A stretch of DNA of 64,000 nucleotides from Nyssa sinensis (taxonomy: Eukaryota > Streptophyta > Magnoliopsida > Cornales > Nyssaceae): positions 17,547,300 through 17,611,299 of the forward strand of contig CM018036.1 in the NCBI GenBank assembly GCA_008638375.1, given 5' to 3'. Position numbers and translations under genes: made by a program. The notes under the pieces were generated by a model. The model did no database searches. It was not told the DNA's origin and saw only the letters and a list, made by a program, of their open reading frames with translations. This document shows positions 42,561-53,774 of the stretch, piece after piece. Every line of letters begins with the position of its first letter. The stretch's first letter is position 1.

Positions 42561-44048
42561 CAGGAATCCTTCTATAATTTAAAACTAATTGCTCAATTTA
42601 CTTGATAATGAGAGCTTTGAAAAACTCACACAAGAGTGTATGCTATCGGGTAGTTACAAAATAAATTAATAATTTTTTTATACACAACAGTTCATTAAGT
42701 GAAGCAACAAATATTTATACAGTAAGAAATGCATTAGATAGTAAATAATAAGAAAATATTATAGCCTAAAGACTGTTACGGAAACCATGTTTTCTAAGCT
42801 GCATATATACGAGATGCCATGTGACTTTTCTTTATTGTAGCCGTCTTATCGCACCAAATTTTTTTCACATGTAGATTACATAGGACAAATAGTATTGCTG
42901 GTATTTGAAAAAACAGACGACATTCATTCTGATTTTCACTCCCCAGTAGGGTTAATGGGGAAGTCTGATCAGAGGGATCTCTAGAGGACAGTGCCAACAT
43001 CATCTTCTTGTTTGGATCTTCTCTAAGTACACATCTCTATGGAAAGGATAAGCACATGCCACTCTCATACAAAAACTATAATAATTTCGCAAAGATCACA
43101 CTCACAACTTCACGTGTACGAATACAAGGTAATAGAAGATTCCCTCTTGCTCTGTAAGGGTTAAGAGTAGGTCAAATCTAAGATCGGAGTGAACTTTACA
43201 CTTCCAACTACCAATTCCCAATTTGCATAACCTAGAATATTCTGTATTAGCAAGCAAACCCAAGATTGCCCCTCCTCGAGCCGATCTTTGATTGCTCATC
43301 TTGTCGAAACACATAGTTTGGGCCTAAGAACATTCCAACAACTTTACAAGTAACTTCCATTTTTTAATTGTAAGTGATAAAAATCAAACCTTTTAATTCA
43401 CGCTCACTGTGTAAGAACTCACGCCTTCTACTCCCATACCATTATTACCATCAATTAATCAACTTGCGTTATCAAGAAAAAAAAAAAAAACCCAAAGCAT
43501 TTGAGCCCAAAATCCAAAATTTCTTTCGTCTCAAATTTTAAATTTCAAATAATTTGGCATTACAGCATTACTAATATATCAAATTATGTGAGCCAATGAT
43601 TAACGCCATTTGGAATTCAAAATTTGAGACAAAAATTTAGGATGACATCTAAGCCAAAAATGCATACTTTCCTTAAATCCAAAGTATATTTTAGTTTGTC
43701 AAGATATGGGTTATTGAGGCCCAATACAAACATAAATCCATTTGTATCATACCACCTTTTCACAAGAAGTTCAGGGTACATTCATTCAGAAAATAATATT
43801 TCTAGCTATTAAAAATTTAAAACATCACTTGTTTTTTACCACATTTACCCTGAACTTCTTGTAAAATAATAATAGTGGAGTCAACATTTAGGTTTAGTTT
43901 AACCTGAAAATTTTCATCATCTTAATATTTCAAAATTTACAAAACGGTTGGCACAGCTTGTATAGTACAACAAAGAAAACCATGCAACATGACAAGAGAA
44001 AAATACAAATAGCTACAAAATTACATCACTAAAATACACACGAGAAGC
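42561..44048. other. SCD1 3' flank
   Basis: The part next to the stop codon (about 43800-44048) should hold the 3' UTR. The two minus-strand frames at 42794-43003 and 43102-43314 have no family match. No further gene was recognised. Confidence 0.45.
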
Positions 44049-44144
44049 TTAAATGTTGATGGTGGCGTCCCACAACCTAAGCATCCCATTACGACCACCG
44101 CTGCAAATCCTTTTCCTTTCAAGGTCTGATGCCATACATCTTAC
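44049..44144 (-). CDS. SCD1: SCD1 homologue, last coding exon (WD40 end)
   Basis: Minus strand: acceptor GTTTCAG|GTAAGATGT at 44145/44144, then VRCMASDLERKRICSGGRNG followed by MLRLWDATINI and TAA (44051-44049). This is the conserved C-terminus of STOMATAL CYTOKINESIS DEFECTIVE1, a DENN-domain protein with eight C-terminal WD40 repeats that acts in plasma-membrane and cell-plate trafficking (exocytosis and clathrin-mediated endocytosis). The exon is 96 bp, phase 0, and joins the exon at 61313-61521 as RTVAV|VRCMASD. The reading frame is perfect, suggesting selection despite the 17-kb intron between them. Confidence 0.87.
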   Translation of the reverse strand, partial: VRCMASDLERKRICSGGRNGMLRLWDATINI

Positions 44145-44831
44145 CTGAAACCATAGGAAAGAATGCCATTGTCAACCCAATGAGATAACTGACCATGAAT
44201 CTTTCTACTTCTTTATCTCATCACCACCAAGAACATTTCCAACATGAAGCCTATAAGCAAGTTGTTGAAGCAGGAAATACAATGCCAAATTTGATTATTG
44301 CAAAGAAGTTAGTAGCAATCATTCTTAGTCTCATTTTATCCACATTGATTATGAGGGGCTACCCAGTTCAATAATCAAAATCAATGTTTTTTATTTTATT
44401 TTATGGTGTGAATGAATAATCATAATTTTTTTTATATATATTTAAAATCACTTATTGACTACACATGCCAACATGTGGTCAACCTTGAAGACCATGAGTG
44501 TAAGTTACTCACAATTCATAGGAGTCTCAACTCCACTTCAAACGCCTTGTGAAATGATGGACATTGAAAGACCCAAGAAAGCTGACCAATCAAATTCTTA
44601 TTGAAAAGAATTGCTAAAGTATAACTTAGATACTCTTAAGGGCACTCTTAATTAATAATGTCAACATATTTAGTATGTAGCATATTAGCATATTCTTGTA
44701 AATATTCTTAGGACATTCTTTCCCCTAGTTTCCTTGATGCTCTACTATATAAGGAGGCCTCTAGTAATGTTATTATTAATCAATCAATATAGAGTGATTA
44801 TTCCCTTAGACTTGTCTTCTTAATTTCATCA

Positions 44832-44844
44832 TGGTATCAGAGCA
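44832..44844 (+). other. copia-3 primer binding site
   Basis: TGGTATCAGAGCA, initiator-Met tRNA type. Confidence 0.85.
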
Positions 44845-45506
44845 CATACTCTAGAGAACATACTCTAAATCACTCTCTCCGCTAGTATTCTTTCCAGCGA
44901 TCTTCACGGTTGCTTCCAATAGTGCCACTTCGGAAAATAGCCTCGTCGGAACTGCCACAAACTACCACACATGACCTTGATGACTGCGATCAAAAGTTAC
45001 TGTTTCAAACTTTTGATCACATCAAAAGAAAGTACAAGAGGAGATCTTTCCAACGCTGCAAGAATTAACCTCAAACAAGGTCACACGAGTCCTCACACAC
45101 CACCCAAAAATTGGGTTGATTCTCACGCACTGAGGCCTGTCCCTACGTGCAGGACGCCACATGTTAGTGCCACATCATGTCATCAGGTTGCACACTCAAC
45201 TTGTTGCGGCAGCAAGGCCCACATCAGCCTGTCATGTCAACGACCACGTAAGCAGACACATTAGCGACCACAATTTGCCAAGTGGTGCCACATCATCTTT
45301 GTCTGCCAAGTCATCTAGGGTAGCAGTGTAAACCAGTTCAGCCCATTCTCTTAGTTTGACGACTTCTCCTTGATTTTGACCAGTTCTTACTGGTTCCTAG
45401 GGTTTTTCAGCCCGTTCTTTCAGATTTTGAGGTTCATTTTGCCCATTGCTTCCGGATTCATGTTTTGCCTTATACCTTCTTAATTTTAAGGTTAACTAGC
45501 AATACT

Positions 45507-46580
45507 ATGGATAAGTATGAGATTGCCCACCCTATACACACCGTTCTGGATGGGACCAACTATATTATTTGGTCTCAATCGACACACAACTTTCTTAATG
45601 GGCGTAAACTTTGACTCTGTCACTAGAGATCTCATGAAATTGACAAAAGGATCTTCTAAATCTGATAAGGCCTTTCACACTCGCCTGATTGATTGTGTTA
45701 GTAATCATCATCAGATCATTACATGGTTTCAGAATACCTCTATCCCCTCTATTGCAACACTGTTTGGTAGTTTTGTTGATGCTAAGACTATTTGGGAAAT
45801 GCTTGCTTCCCGTTACTCATCTGTAGATAGTTCTTGCAAATACCAGCTTACGGTAGATCTCTACAATCTGAAGCACAAACATGGACAGGCTATTAATAAT
45901 TTCTTCGCACACATGCAGTTCTTGTGAGATCAGCTCTCTCTCTCTCTCTCTCTCTCGGATCCATCTTGGACGTGTCTTGAACATGCTCAACTTTTCACTG
46001 CACTTAGAGATCAACATTGACTTTATCAATTTCTTATGACCCTGCATAGTGACTTTGAGCTAGTACATGGGCAACTTTTGCATCGCTCACCACTTCCTAC
46101 CTTAAATCGAGCTCTCAATAAACTTCGAGAGGAAACTCATCCCCATACGCTGCGCTCTCAGCATACTCAGATTGTTTAAATTGCTTCCTCTTTTGGACCT
46201 CCATTGCGCATTCAACATTCACAGCCAGATAAGCCATCATCTTCAGGACCTCCTTTGGCTCCTCCTCCTCCTGGTTCTTCCTCTAGTCCTTGGCGCTCCA
46301 AGACTTATTGTCAGCTATTGCAGATGCCATGGTCACACTATTGAGAATTGCTAGTGCCAACCCCAGCCTACTACAATAGTAGTTAATATTGATACTGCTA
46401 CACCTTCGAGTTCCACTAGCAGCGAGACTCTAGGATCCACTTTGACTCTATCTTCAATTGACTTAGAGGCAATTGTCAATCAAGTCTTATCCCACTCTGG
46501 TATTGCATCCTCCTCTGTTCTCTCAATCCTTCCACATAAACCTTCATCTTGGCTCTTTGATTCAGCCTACTGTGATTCTT
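45507..46580 (+). pseudogene. copia-3 gag
   Basis: MDKYEIAHPIHTVLDGTNYI then IWSQSTHNFLNGRKL resembles copia-2 gag, so the two belong to one lineage. After a shift the other frame reads HHQIITWFQNTSIPSIATLF, KTIWEMLASRYSSVDSSCKY and QAINNFFAHMQFL, then TGA where Trp is expected (WDQL). A CT microsatellite (45931-45956) interrupts the next segment. Further on are LMTLHSDFELVHGQLLHRSP and a Pro/Ser-rich stretch before the protease. Confidence 0.8.
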
Positions 46581-46919
46581 CCCTTAGACCCATCTTAAAT
46601 TTATCAGAAGGTGTTTTAGTTGTCAGGTTTAAGCTTTGAAAGGACCAGTATGAGAATGAAGTAGAATTGTTCCACATATGGGCTAATTGTCAACACTAAC
46701 CAAATGATGCTTGTCATTGAGCATAATGACTACTTGTTCAAATGCATGAAGCTAAGTGTTTCAATTTGTTCACCAAGGCAAAAAATATTGAAATATAAAG
46801 GGGTGGGTGGGGCAACCATAAACAATAAATACTATCTGAAGAGTTGCTTCTTATTTTTGGCAAACTACATTGATCTCCCATGTTAGGTTGTCAGTTCAAC
46901 AACGTTAATGGATCATATT

Positions 46920-47206
46920 TGTTAAGAGCTTAATATATTTTGTTAGCTCACTCTCTTACAATTTAAGCTTTTGAAGCAACTGATTATTTAACATAGTATT
47001 GAAGCCTTGGTTATGAGAGGTCTTAGTTCAAGTCTCTTTATTTACATTTATTCCTCATTTGATTTATTTGTACAAAGTTGCCCTTTGTTCTGCTCGACCT
47101 TTTCTGTGTTTTCTTTGCCTCTCCATATATGAGTTTGGGAGCTTGATATACATTGTTGACTCATTTTTTAATAGCTTAAGTTTTTAGAGTAGTTGGTGAC
47201 TTAATA
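46920..47206 (+). mobile_element. TRIM copy 1 (complete, 287 bp)
   Basis: A 74-bp LTR (46920-46993, TGTTAAGAGC...ATTTAACA), then a diverged PBS TAGTATTGAAGCC (46994-47006), about 130 bp internal, and a second LTR from about 47134 to 47206 ending GACTTAATA. Flanked by ATATT on both sides (46915-46919, 47207-47211). No coding capacity; moved in trans. Confidence 0.82.
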
Positions 47207-47411
47207 ATATTATCCTGAACTTTAATGTGTATATTTTATATGAAAATTCATTAAGCTTTTGAAATAAGAGAAAAATTGTCTATTTAAAATTCTCGTTTGT
47301 TGACAGTCAAATTTTAACCTTGACCTTAAGGGACGCCAATCTAATTTTTGAATACACAAGGGGGGTCTTATATTTTTGACAAACCTTAGTATAGTTATAG
47401 GCAAAAGGTGT

Positions 47412-47780
47412 CTTTTAAGAGCCCGTTTTGAGGAGCTTTAGATTTTAGAGAATTGATTATGAAGGATTGATTGGATTCTAGAAAATTGATTATTGGTAAA
47501 AATTATATAAAAGTGATTCTAACTCTAAATTTTTTTTACCCTTTATATTGTATATATTGAGTAATGTCAAGTGGAGGGTCTAACGGTTAAACTTGTAAAA
47601 ACCAAAACTATTTTGAGAAACAAGTTTTTTAGCTTTTACAAAACTCTGTTTGGCAATTGGAATTTAGTGGGCCCCATTGTAAAACTTGGTTTTGAGAATC
47701 TCCCCCAAACACCACTAAAACCCCGTTTGGGGGTCCAAAGTTTTGAGGGGGCCAACTGCTCCCCCAAACACCCTCTAAGA
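47412..47780. mobile_element. Possible foldback/MITE
   Basis: Left AGAGCCCGTTTTGAGGAGC and opposite-strand right AGAGGGTGTTTGGGGGAGC are similar inverted ends about 370 bp apart, with an internal 'ccccgtttgggggtcc' word. No clear target duplication. Confidence 0.4.
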
Positions 47781-48339
47781 TGCTAAGGTCTCACATTGCT
47801 GAAAAAACGAAACAATAAAAAGGTGCTAAACTAAGTGAAGTAAGGTGTTAACTTGTAGAAAAAAAAAAAAAATAGACATTAAATGCTAATTCATTCTAAG
47901 TTAAATAATCTCTTATAGTTATAATAATTATTAGGTAATACTAAAAGTTTAATTTAAAGGTGACATATGACATATTAAAGCAATGTGATCATTCTAAGCT
48001 TTCGTTCTTTCTTTTTAATGAATATTCAAAGTTATGTTATTTATCCAAGTCTTATATTGAAGAAATTTTATTGAACTTGCTAGTCCTAATAATATAGAAG
48101 ATGCGATAAGGCCAATTTGATAGACCTCTAAACTAATTCTCAAAGGTCGGGCTTATATTGGGAAGACTTTACATATAAGTGGCCAATCTGGTTGATGGAG
48201 TAAAGCGGTTTTATCATGGACAAGCCTAAATTTAGTGAAGAATGATGATAGTTTATTGGTTGTAGTGTAATGTCAATTCCTACTTACAATTTTTTACATG
48301 TTGAAAGTGTTACTCTCCTCAAAGCTTTCTAATTTTGTT

Positions 48340-48948
48340 TTTGATAATTAACTGTAATTTGTATAAAAAGAGCGCCCGAGGGGGGGCAAACCCATATACA
48401 AGGAAGGAAGAGGCTAGATACTAAATCCTTAAACCCCCCAAAAAATCTTCAAGGTTCCGTAGGTACATTGTGAAGTAAACTAAAAAAAAAATCTTTTAGG
48501 ATGGAAGGGGGCTTTTCGAACCCTTCAAAGACCCTTCGATTAATTTCCTTCCAAATTGACCACACTAAGCATATAGGAGACATCTTCCAAACCGTACGAA
48601 CATCCTTGCGAATCCGAGACCCTTTAAGTTGTGGTAAGAGCCCATTTGCAGCCAAAAACAGAAGTTCCAACAGTCCCCCGCTGTTGGGCAATGAACAGAG
48701 AAGGTGATTTATAGACTCCTCCGCATTCTCACACATGATACACCCACTAGCCAACTAGAATCTCCTTCGCTGCAAATTATTAGTCGTCAAAATGCTTTCC
48801 CATGTGGCTTCCCAAGCAAAAAAAGCAGCCTTGGTAAGCACACAAGAGAACCAAATCAAGCTCTACGGAGACTGAACACTCCTACCATCCATCAATAGCT
48901 TATAAAGAGACTGTACAAAAAATTTATTGTTAAGAGGGCCTTCCATAC
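48340..48948 (-). pseudogene. L1 LINE-C, C-terminal ORF2 and tail
   Basis: Minus strand: NNKFFVQSLYKLL, TKAAFFAWEATWESILTTNN, CIMCENAEESINHLL, WKMSPICLVWSIWKEINRRV and FEGFEKP, the standard plant L1 ORF2 ending ('K-FSVKS-Y', 'K--FFAWEA-W-KILT', zinc ribbon, 'W--WKERNRR-F'). The tail GGGTTTGCCCCCCCTCGGGCGC ... CTTTTTATAC is the usual L1 3' UTR form. It is cut on its 5' side by the copia-4 LTR. Confidence 0.75.
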
Positions 48949-51198
48949 TGTTGTAAATATTGACTTAATCTGTAGCTTAATTTAGGCATTAGATTGATTG
49001 TATTGATTGATTAATTGATTGTAGGAATCAATTTATGATAGTTTCTTTATTTATTTGTAAGCTGTGACTATAAATTTTGATCTCTTAGAGAGAAGAATAT
49101 ATCTTTTTCATTCTCTAAAATACCTTCGATATGGTATCAGAGCAGGTTTTATTAATCATAGCTTCTCTTTCTTGGTCCTCTCCTTGGTGCCTCTCGTCTC
49201 CCTCGGCCCTTCTCGGCAGAGCTTCTTGGCTTCTTTGGCACCTCTCGACCTCTTCGGCCCAACCTCTTGTCACCCTCGGTAGAGCCTCTCGGCTCCCTTA
49301 GCCCAACTAGCCTCGACCAGCTTCTCTTGCTTCCCAAATTTTAGCTCTAGCAACTTCTTCGTCCTATCATGGCTGATAAATTGGACACCAAGGACAACAA
49401 AGAGCATAATTCAATTCTTCAGCGTGCCAATGCCACTTCTCCATCCACAGCCAATTTGGTCTCTTTAGGTAACACGTCTTCTTTCTAGGGCGTTTGATCA
49501 TATGACAGGGAACTTGTCTCTTCTTTCTAATATTTTGTGTCCTTCTACTCACTCCTTTGTTACTATTGCTAATGGGACTAAAGCTTGTGTTCAAGAAATT
49601 TGTAAGTGTTTGCACTTCTGATCTCACTTTTTCATATGTTTTATACATGCCCCAATTTCCTTTCAATTTGCTGTCTATTCGTAAACTTACCCAATCCTTT
49701 AATTGTTCAGTGACCTTTTATCCCTCTTATTGCAAATTTCAGGATCTAAAGACGAATAGGATGATTGGTGGGGGATATGAGAAGAGTGAACTCTATTACC
49801 TTCAGTCATCTAGTCAGTTGACTTATTCTACTCTAAATTCCGTTATTTCTCCTTACCTATGACACTATCGCCTTGGACACCCGTCTTCTGCAAATCTTTG
49901 TCACTTAGTTCTTACTTTATTTGATTTTTCTAGTTTTAATTGTGAGACTGTGTGAACTTAGTAAGCATCATAGGGTTTTGTTTCCTCTACGTGTTGACCC
50001 CCCTTGTTTCCAATCTTTTGCACTAGTTCATTCTGATATTTGGGGACCATCTCGGACCACTGGTTTATGTGGTTCTCGATATTTTGTTACTTTTATTGAT
50101 GATCATTCTCATTTGACATGGGTATATGTGCCTAAAAATTGTTCTCAATTGTTTAATGATTTTCAATCCTTTTATGCTTGAAATTTCTAATCAATTTAAT
50201 GCCAAATTGTTAGCTTTTCGAATTGATAATGTTCATGAGTATAAAGACAATCATTTTAAACAATTTCTCGAGTCCAAAGGCATTATACACCAAACATCAT
50301 GTGTCACCACCCCCTAACAAAATGACATTGCCGAAAGAAAGAATGGCTCATCCTTGCTATGACTCGTGCCCTTATGATTCAGATGCATGATCTCAAGTAT
50401 TTTTGGGGGGATGCTGCCTTTACAAGCTATGTATCTTTTAAATAGGATGCCTTCTCGCATTCTACAGGAAAAATCACCTTTTAATATCATGTTTCCTGAT
50501 AAAACACCTTTCTCCATTTTTTCCAAAGTTTTTAGATGTGTTTTGTTTGTGCATAACTTGCAGCTTGGTCGTGACAAACTTGACTCTCGTGCTCATAAAT
50601 ACATATTTCTTGGTTACTCACGCACGCAAAAAGGTTACAGGTGCTACAGTCCTTATCTTATGTAAGTATTTTGTCAATGCTGATGTCACTTTCTTTGATA
50701 CTATTCCCTATTATTCTCTAGAAAGAAGTAAGTTACAAGCACCATTATTTCCTGACCTTGTTTTACCAACCAGTGTTCCTACTCGCCCTCCTATTTCTCA
50801 GGTGTATGTTCGTCGTCACCAGGCTATAGCTCCAGTCACTCTTCTTGCTGGACCTTCTCCTTCACATCCTCCACCTACCTCGTCGTATGCCGATCCATCT
50901 CATTCTTCAGACTGATCTTGATTTGCCCATTGCAATTCCATAAAGGTACACGTACTTGCACTGCTCATCCTATCTCTAACTTTGTCTCTTATGATCATTT
51001 GTCCTCTTCCTTTCAAGCTTTCTCTCTATCCCTGTTATCTCTCGTTGTTCCTAAATCCTACAAGGAAGCTCTTTCCCACCCTGGTTGGCGGACCAGCAAT
51101 GGAAGATGAAATGCATGCTTTGGAATTAAATCGCACTTGGGCTCTTGTTCCTAAACTTGCTGATGCTAAAATTAGTTGGCTGTTGTTGGGGCTCTAGT
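48949..51198 (+). mobile_element. copia-4: 5' part of a Ty1/copia element
   Basis: LTR TGTTGTAAATATTGAC... (48949-49131), PBS TGGTATCAGAGCAGG from 49132, short gag start (MADKLDTKDNKEHN at 49370), then a jump straight into the protease-integrase region, so most of gag is deleted. The integrase and linker to the first residues of RT are present. Homology ends at about 51198 with no RNase H, PPT or 3' LTR. Confidence 0.75.
49480..51198 (+). pseudogene. copia-4 protease-integrase-RT start
   Basis: AFDHMTGNLSLLSN (protease), YVLYMPQFPFNLLSIRKLTQ, HYRLGHPSSANL (pre-integrase zinc part), LVHSDIWGPSRTTGLCGSRY with FVTFIDDHSHLTWVY (first Asp), RIDNVHEYKD (second Asp), and NDIAERKN (Glu) after TAA for CAA. 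It then reads RCVLFVHNLQLGRDKLDSRA, YIFLGYSRTQKGYRCY, a Pro/Ser linker and YKEALSHPGW ... EMHALELNRTWALV (RT N-edge). At least six frame changes. It was once a normal integrase; this copy is dead. Confidence 0.8.
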
Positions 51199-51289
51199 GA
51201 GGTTCATGTAATTTGCCATTTTTTGGGCCAAAATTATATAAAGATGTCATACAACATGGTTACAAGTTTACAGTGCCACACTACTAAAT

Positions 51290-51720
51290 GAAACTCTTAA
51301 AGGTCTTCAGATTTTGGTGCCTGACACTGAACATCCTTAAATGGATGTTAGCATGGATTTTGTTGTGGATTGTGGAGCTTTTATGGACAAAACACAAACA
51401 CGACTCCATACTACTTGTAATGCATCAAAATTGACCTTGTAGTAGGATGTTAGATGCAATGCATGTGGCATAATTTTACTTTTATGAGATCATCAAGTCA
51501 CATAATATCATTAATTTTGATTGGAATTCAAATTTATCTATGACAAAAGAAGGATACTAAGCTTCAATTTAGTACTTCTCACTATCCACAAGTGGAAAAC
51601 CAAATTAAAGTGATCCATCGATCTTTGGGAAATAGGGTAAGTAACAAGATTGAGTTGATGAATCAATTCGAGTGTAGAAGCGAGTTGGCGTAAAATTGAT
51701 CTCTTCATTGAAATGGGTGC
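51290..51720 (+). pseudogene. Ty3/gypsy integrase scrap
   Basis: MDVSMDFVVD ('W-DVSMDFV-GLP' block), EIIKSHNIINFDWNSNL ('--LHG-P--I-SDR---F') and TKLQFSTSHYPQVENQIKVI followed by HRSLGNRV ('T-L--STA-HPQTDGQTE-VNR-L') show a decayed gypsy integrase core. It starts within 100 bp of the end of copia-4 and has no other part nearby. Confidence 0.65.
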
Positions 51721-52254
51721 TTTCACAACTTTTAATGCGGTAGATTTGCAAACATACCACTAATCAAAAATAAAGATTTGCAAACATATCATGGTGACGA
51801 TAGTGGAAAAGATGCAATCTCGAGGTTGTCTTTTTCTACCAAAAGATTGTGAAGAAAGTGCATCCAATAATACAATGGACAACGTTACACCAAATCAAGG
51901 TTGTGTAGGAAGTCAAGAGAGAGATTAAGAAATCTCCCCATCTCAATGATTATATCCTCCAATTTCCTATCCCTAGCATTCTTACAAGAATATTCTAAAA
52001 GTATTTTATTTTTGTTTTTACTTTTTTTCCTATTTCAAATAGAACCAGTGTTGCCAATCTTAGTTCATCTCTTTCTTGATTATTAATATTATCAATAAAC
52101 CTATTGGTTCTTTAAAGTAGCATAACTGCTCTTCCTTTATCTCTTCTTCTAGTTAGTTTTTATTTTATTATAAGTAAATATCTACGTACAAAATATACCC
52201 TCAAAACTATATGAAACTATACCCTCATGTCACCCAAAGAATCAATCAAATGAT

Positions 52255-53160
52255 CTATAAACAAGGAGGAGCTCCTTAATATCTCAAAAATAAAAAGGGA
52301 TAAAGAAAAAGAAAAAGAAAAAGAGGGAACTCAACAATTTTAATGACCCAAATAAAGAATTCCACCCTTTCCAACAATCTCCTGTTTTCTTTATGGTAAA
52401 ATAGACCACCAAAGATACAAAGGAGCCATCTGCAAGACAGCCTGGATCTCCTCCTCACTCTACACCCTCTCCGACTGGTGAGAGCCTCCATCAATAGGCA
52501 TAACCCAATAGACCCCAAACAGATTGAAAAGAGTAGCCAACACAGAGCAATATGGCAATGCAATAACAAAGGTTAACTATCTTTGATTCTTCTCACCTCT
52601 CTTGCATGTGCAAATCAATAAACAATAATTTGTCTCCTCTTCAATAGATTATTTATAGACAACATCTTCCTCAAGCCAGATATTCAACCAAAAAAGGCCA
52701 CTTTAGGGGAGCTTTAATGCGCCATATAGCTCAACATGGAATCCCCAAGTACCCCTCCCGTTTTAAAGCCCTATAGAATGACTGCACGTCAAAGGAAAGC
52801 CTCCTTGATCAAACCCATCGCATGTCATCCTCCTCTACTTTCACAATGGTCTGACCATACAATAGACTAAAAATCTCTGAGATATACTCTATCTCCCAGT
52901 CTTGAAAAGGTCTGTGAAAGATAATGTCCCAAACAATCCCACTCTCTGATAGTCTGAAACAAACTGCAACCATAGGCTTTCTATCCTGCTACTATCCTGA
53001 TTGCTGATTAATCTCGGAAAGGTCTGGACATAAGGGGCCATCACCACTAGTAATCCAACCAAAAATGAACTCTCTAGTCCTCTACCCATTTCCCACCTTC
53101 TGTCTAATATGCTTGGAGAATTCATCCCAACCCTTTCTAATGCTTTTCCTCAAACAATCC
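52255..53160 (-). pseudogene. L1 LINE-D, ORF2 C-terminal fragment
   Basis: Minus strand: PYVQTFPRLISNQDSSRIES and RVGLFGTLSFTDLFKTGR ('FP-LF-IA--KDA-V'), then after a frame change LLLHCHIALCWLLFSICLGS ('HLLLHC--A--LW-LLFSLFG') and LCIFGGLFYHKENRRLLERV ('CLFW--WKERNRR-FE'). An A/G-rich tail block lies at 52290-52325. Frameshifts throughout. Confidence 0.65.
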
Positions 53161-53774
53161 CAAGAGAACCCGTACCTCCCCTTGTAGGCTAATCACCTCT
53201 AGAGTGATAACCCATAAACTGGAGTTGACTCATATTGTTACTTGTTCTCGATTTCTTTCCCTCTACATTTACATGATTCCAATGTGCTACAATTAATTCT
53301 TTTTTTTTTTTCTTTATGGTTTTCATATTTTAAGTGAGATGAATTTCAATTCATCACAAGTTAATATAGCACAGTATCCCCCATGCTTCTCTAATAGAAA
53401 ACAATCAGTTTTATTTATTTATTTATTTTCTTTTTACACATTTAATTGATGGTTGAGAGCTTGAGATTAGATTAATTTTAGGATTGGATTAACTATTATT
53501 AATATTTTTCATTTTTACCCCTCTGTGATAAGTTGTTGGTAAGGTAAGGTTTTAGGTTCAATTCTCACCCAAAGGACCACTTATAAAATAAAAAAAGAAG
53601 TTGTTGGTAAGGTTTTAAGTTTGTAAAAGAGGTTCTTTCATTTCTTTTTGAAATTAGAGACTATTCAATTTATAATTGTAGCTTCAGAGCTTCTCTTTAG
53701 AGAGACATTTTTTTTTTCATAAAAAATTCTGCATGCTCCTCTTTTATTCCTTCTTCATTCTTCTTTCTATTATA

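Larger units (their letters stand above)
44659..46640 (+). mobile_element. copia-3: 5' part of a Ty1/copia element
   Basis: LTR TGTCAACATATTTAG... to ...TTAATTTCATCA (44659-44831, start approximate) with a TATA box (CTATATAAGG), then the PBS TGGTATCAGAGCA at 44832, a leader and gag. Homology runs into the first protease residues (SSWLFDSAYCDSS, about 46544) and stops by about 46640. Integrase, RT and the 3' LTR are missing. Confidence 0.75.

Noticed and set aside
47571..47786. 71-codon plus-strand frame as a small gene
   Set aside because: Lies wholly inside the possible foldback element, no homology.
52276..52569. 97-codon minus-strand frame as a membrane protein
   Set aside because: It matches the C-terminal part of L1 ORF2; the hydrophobic end is poly-purine tail DNA read through.
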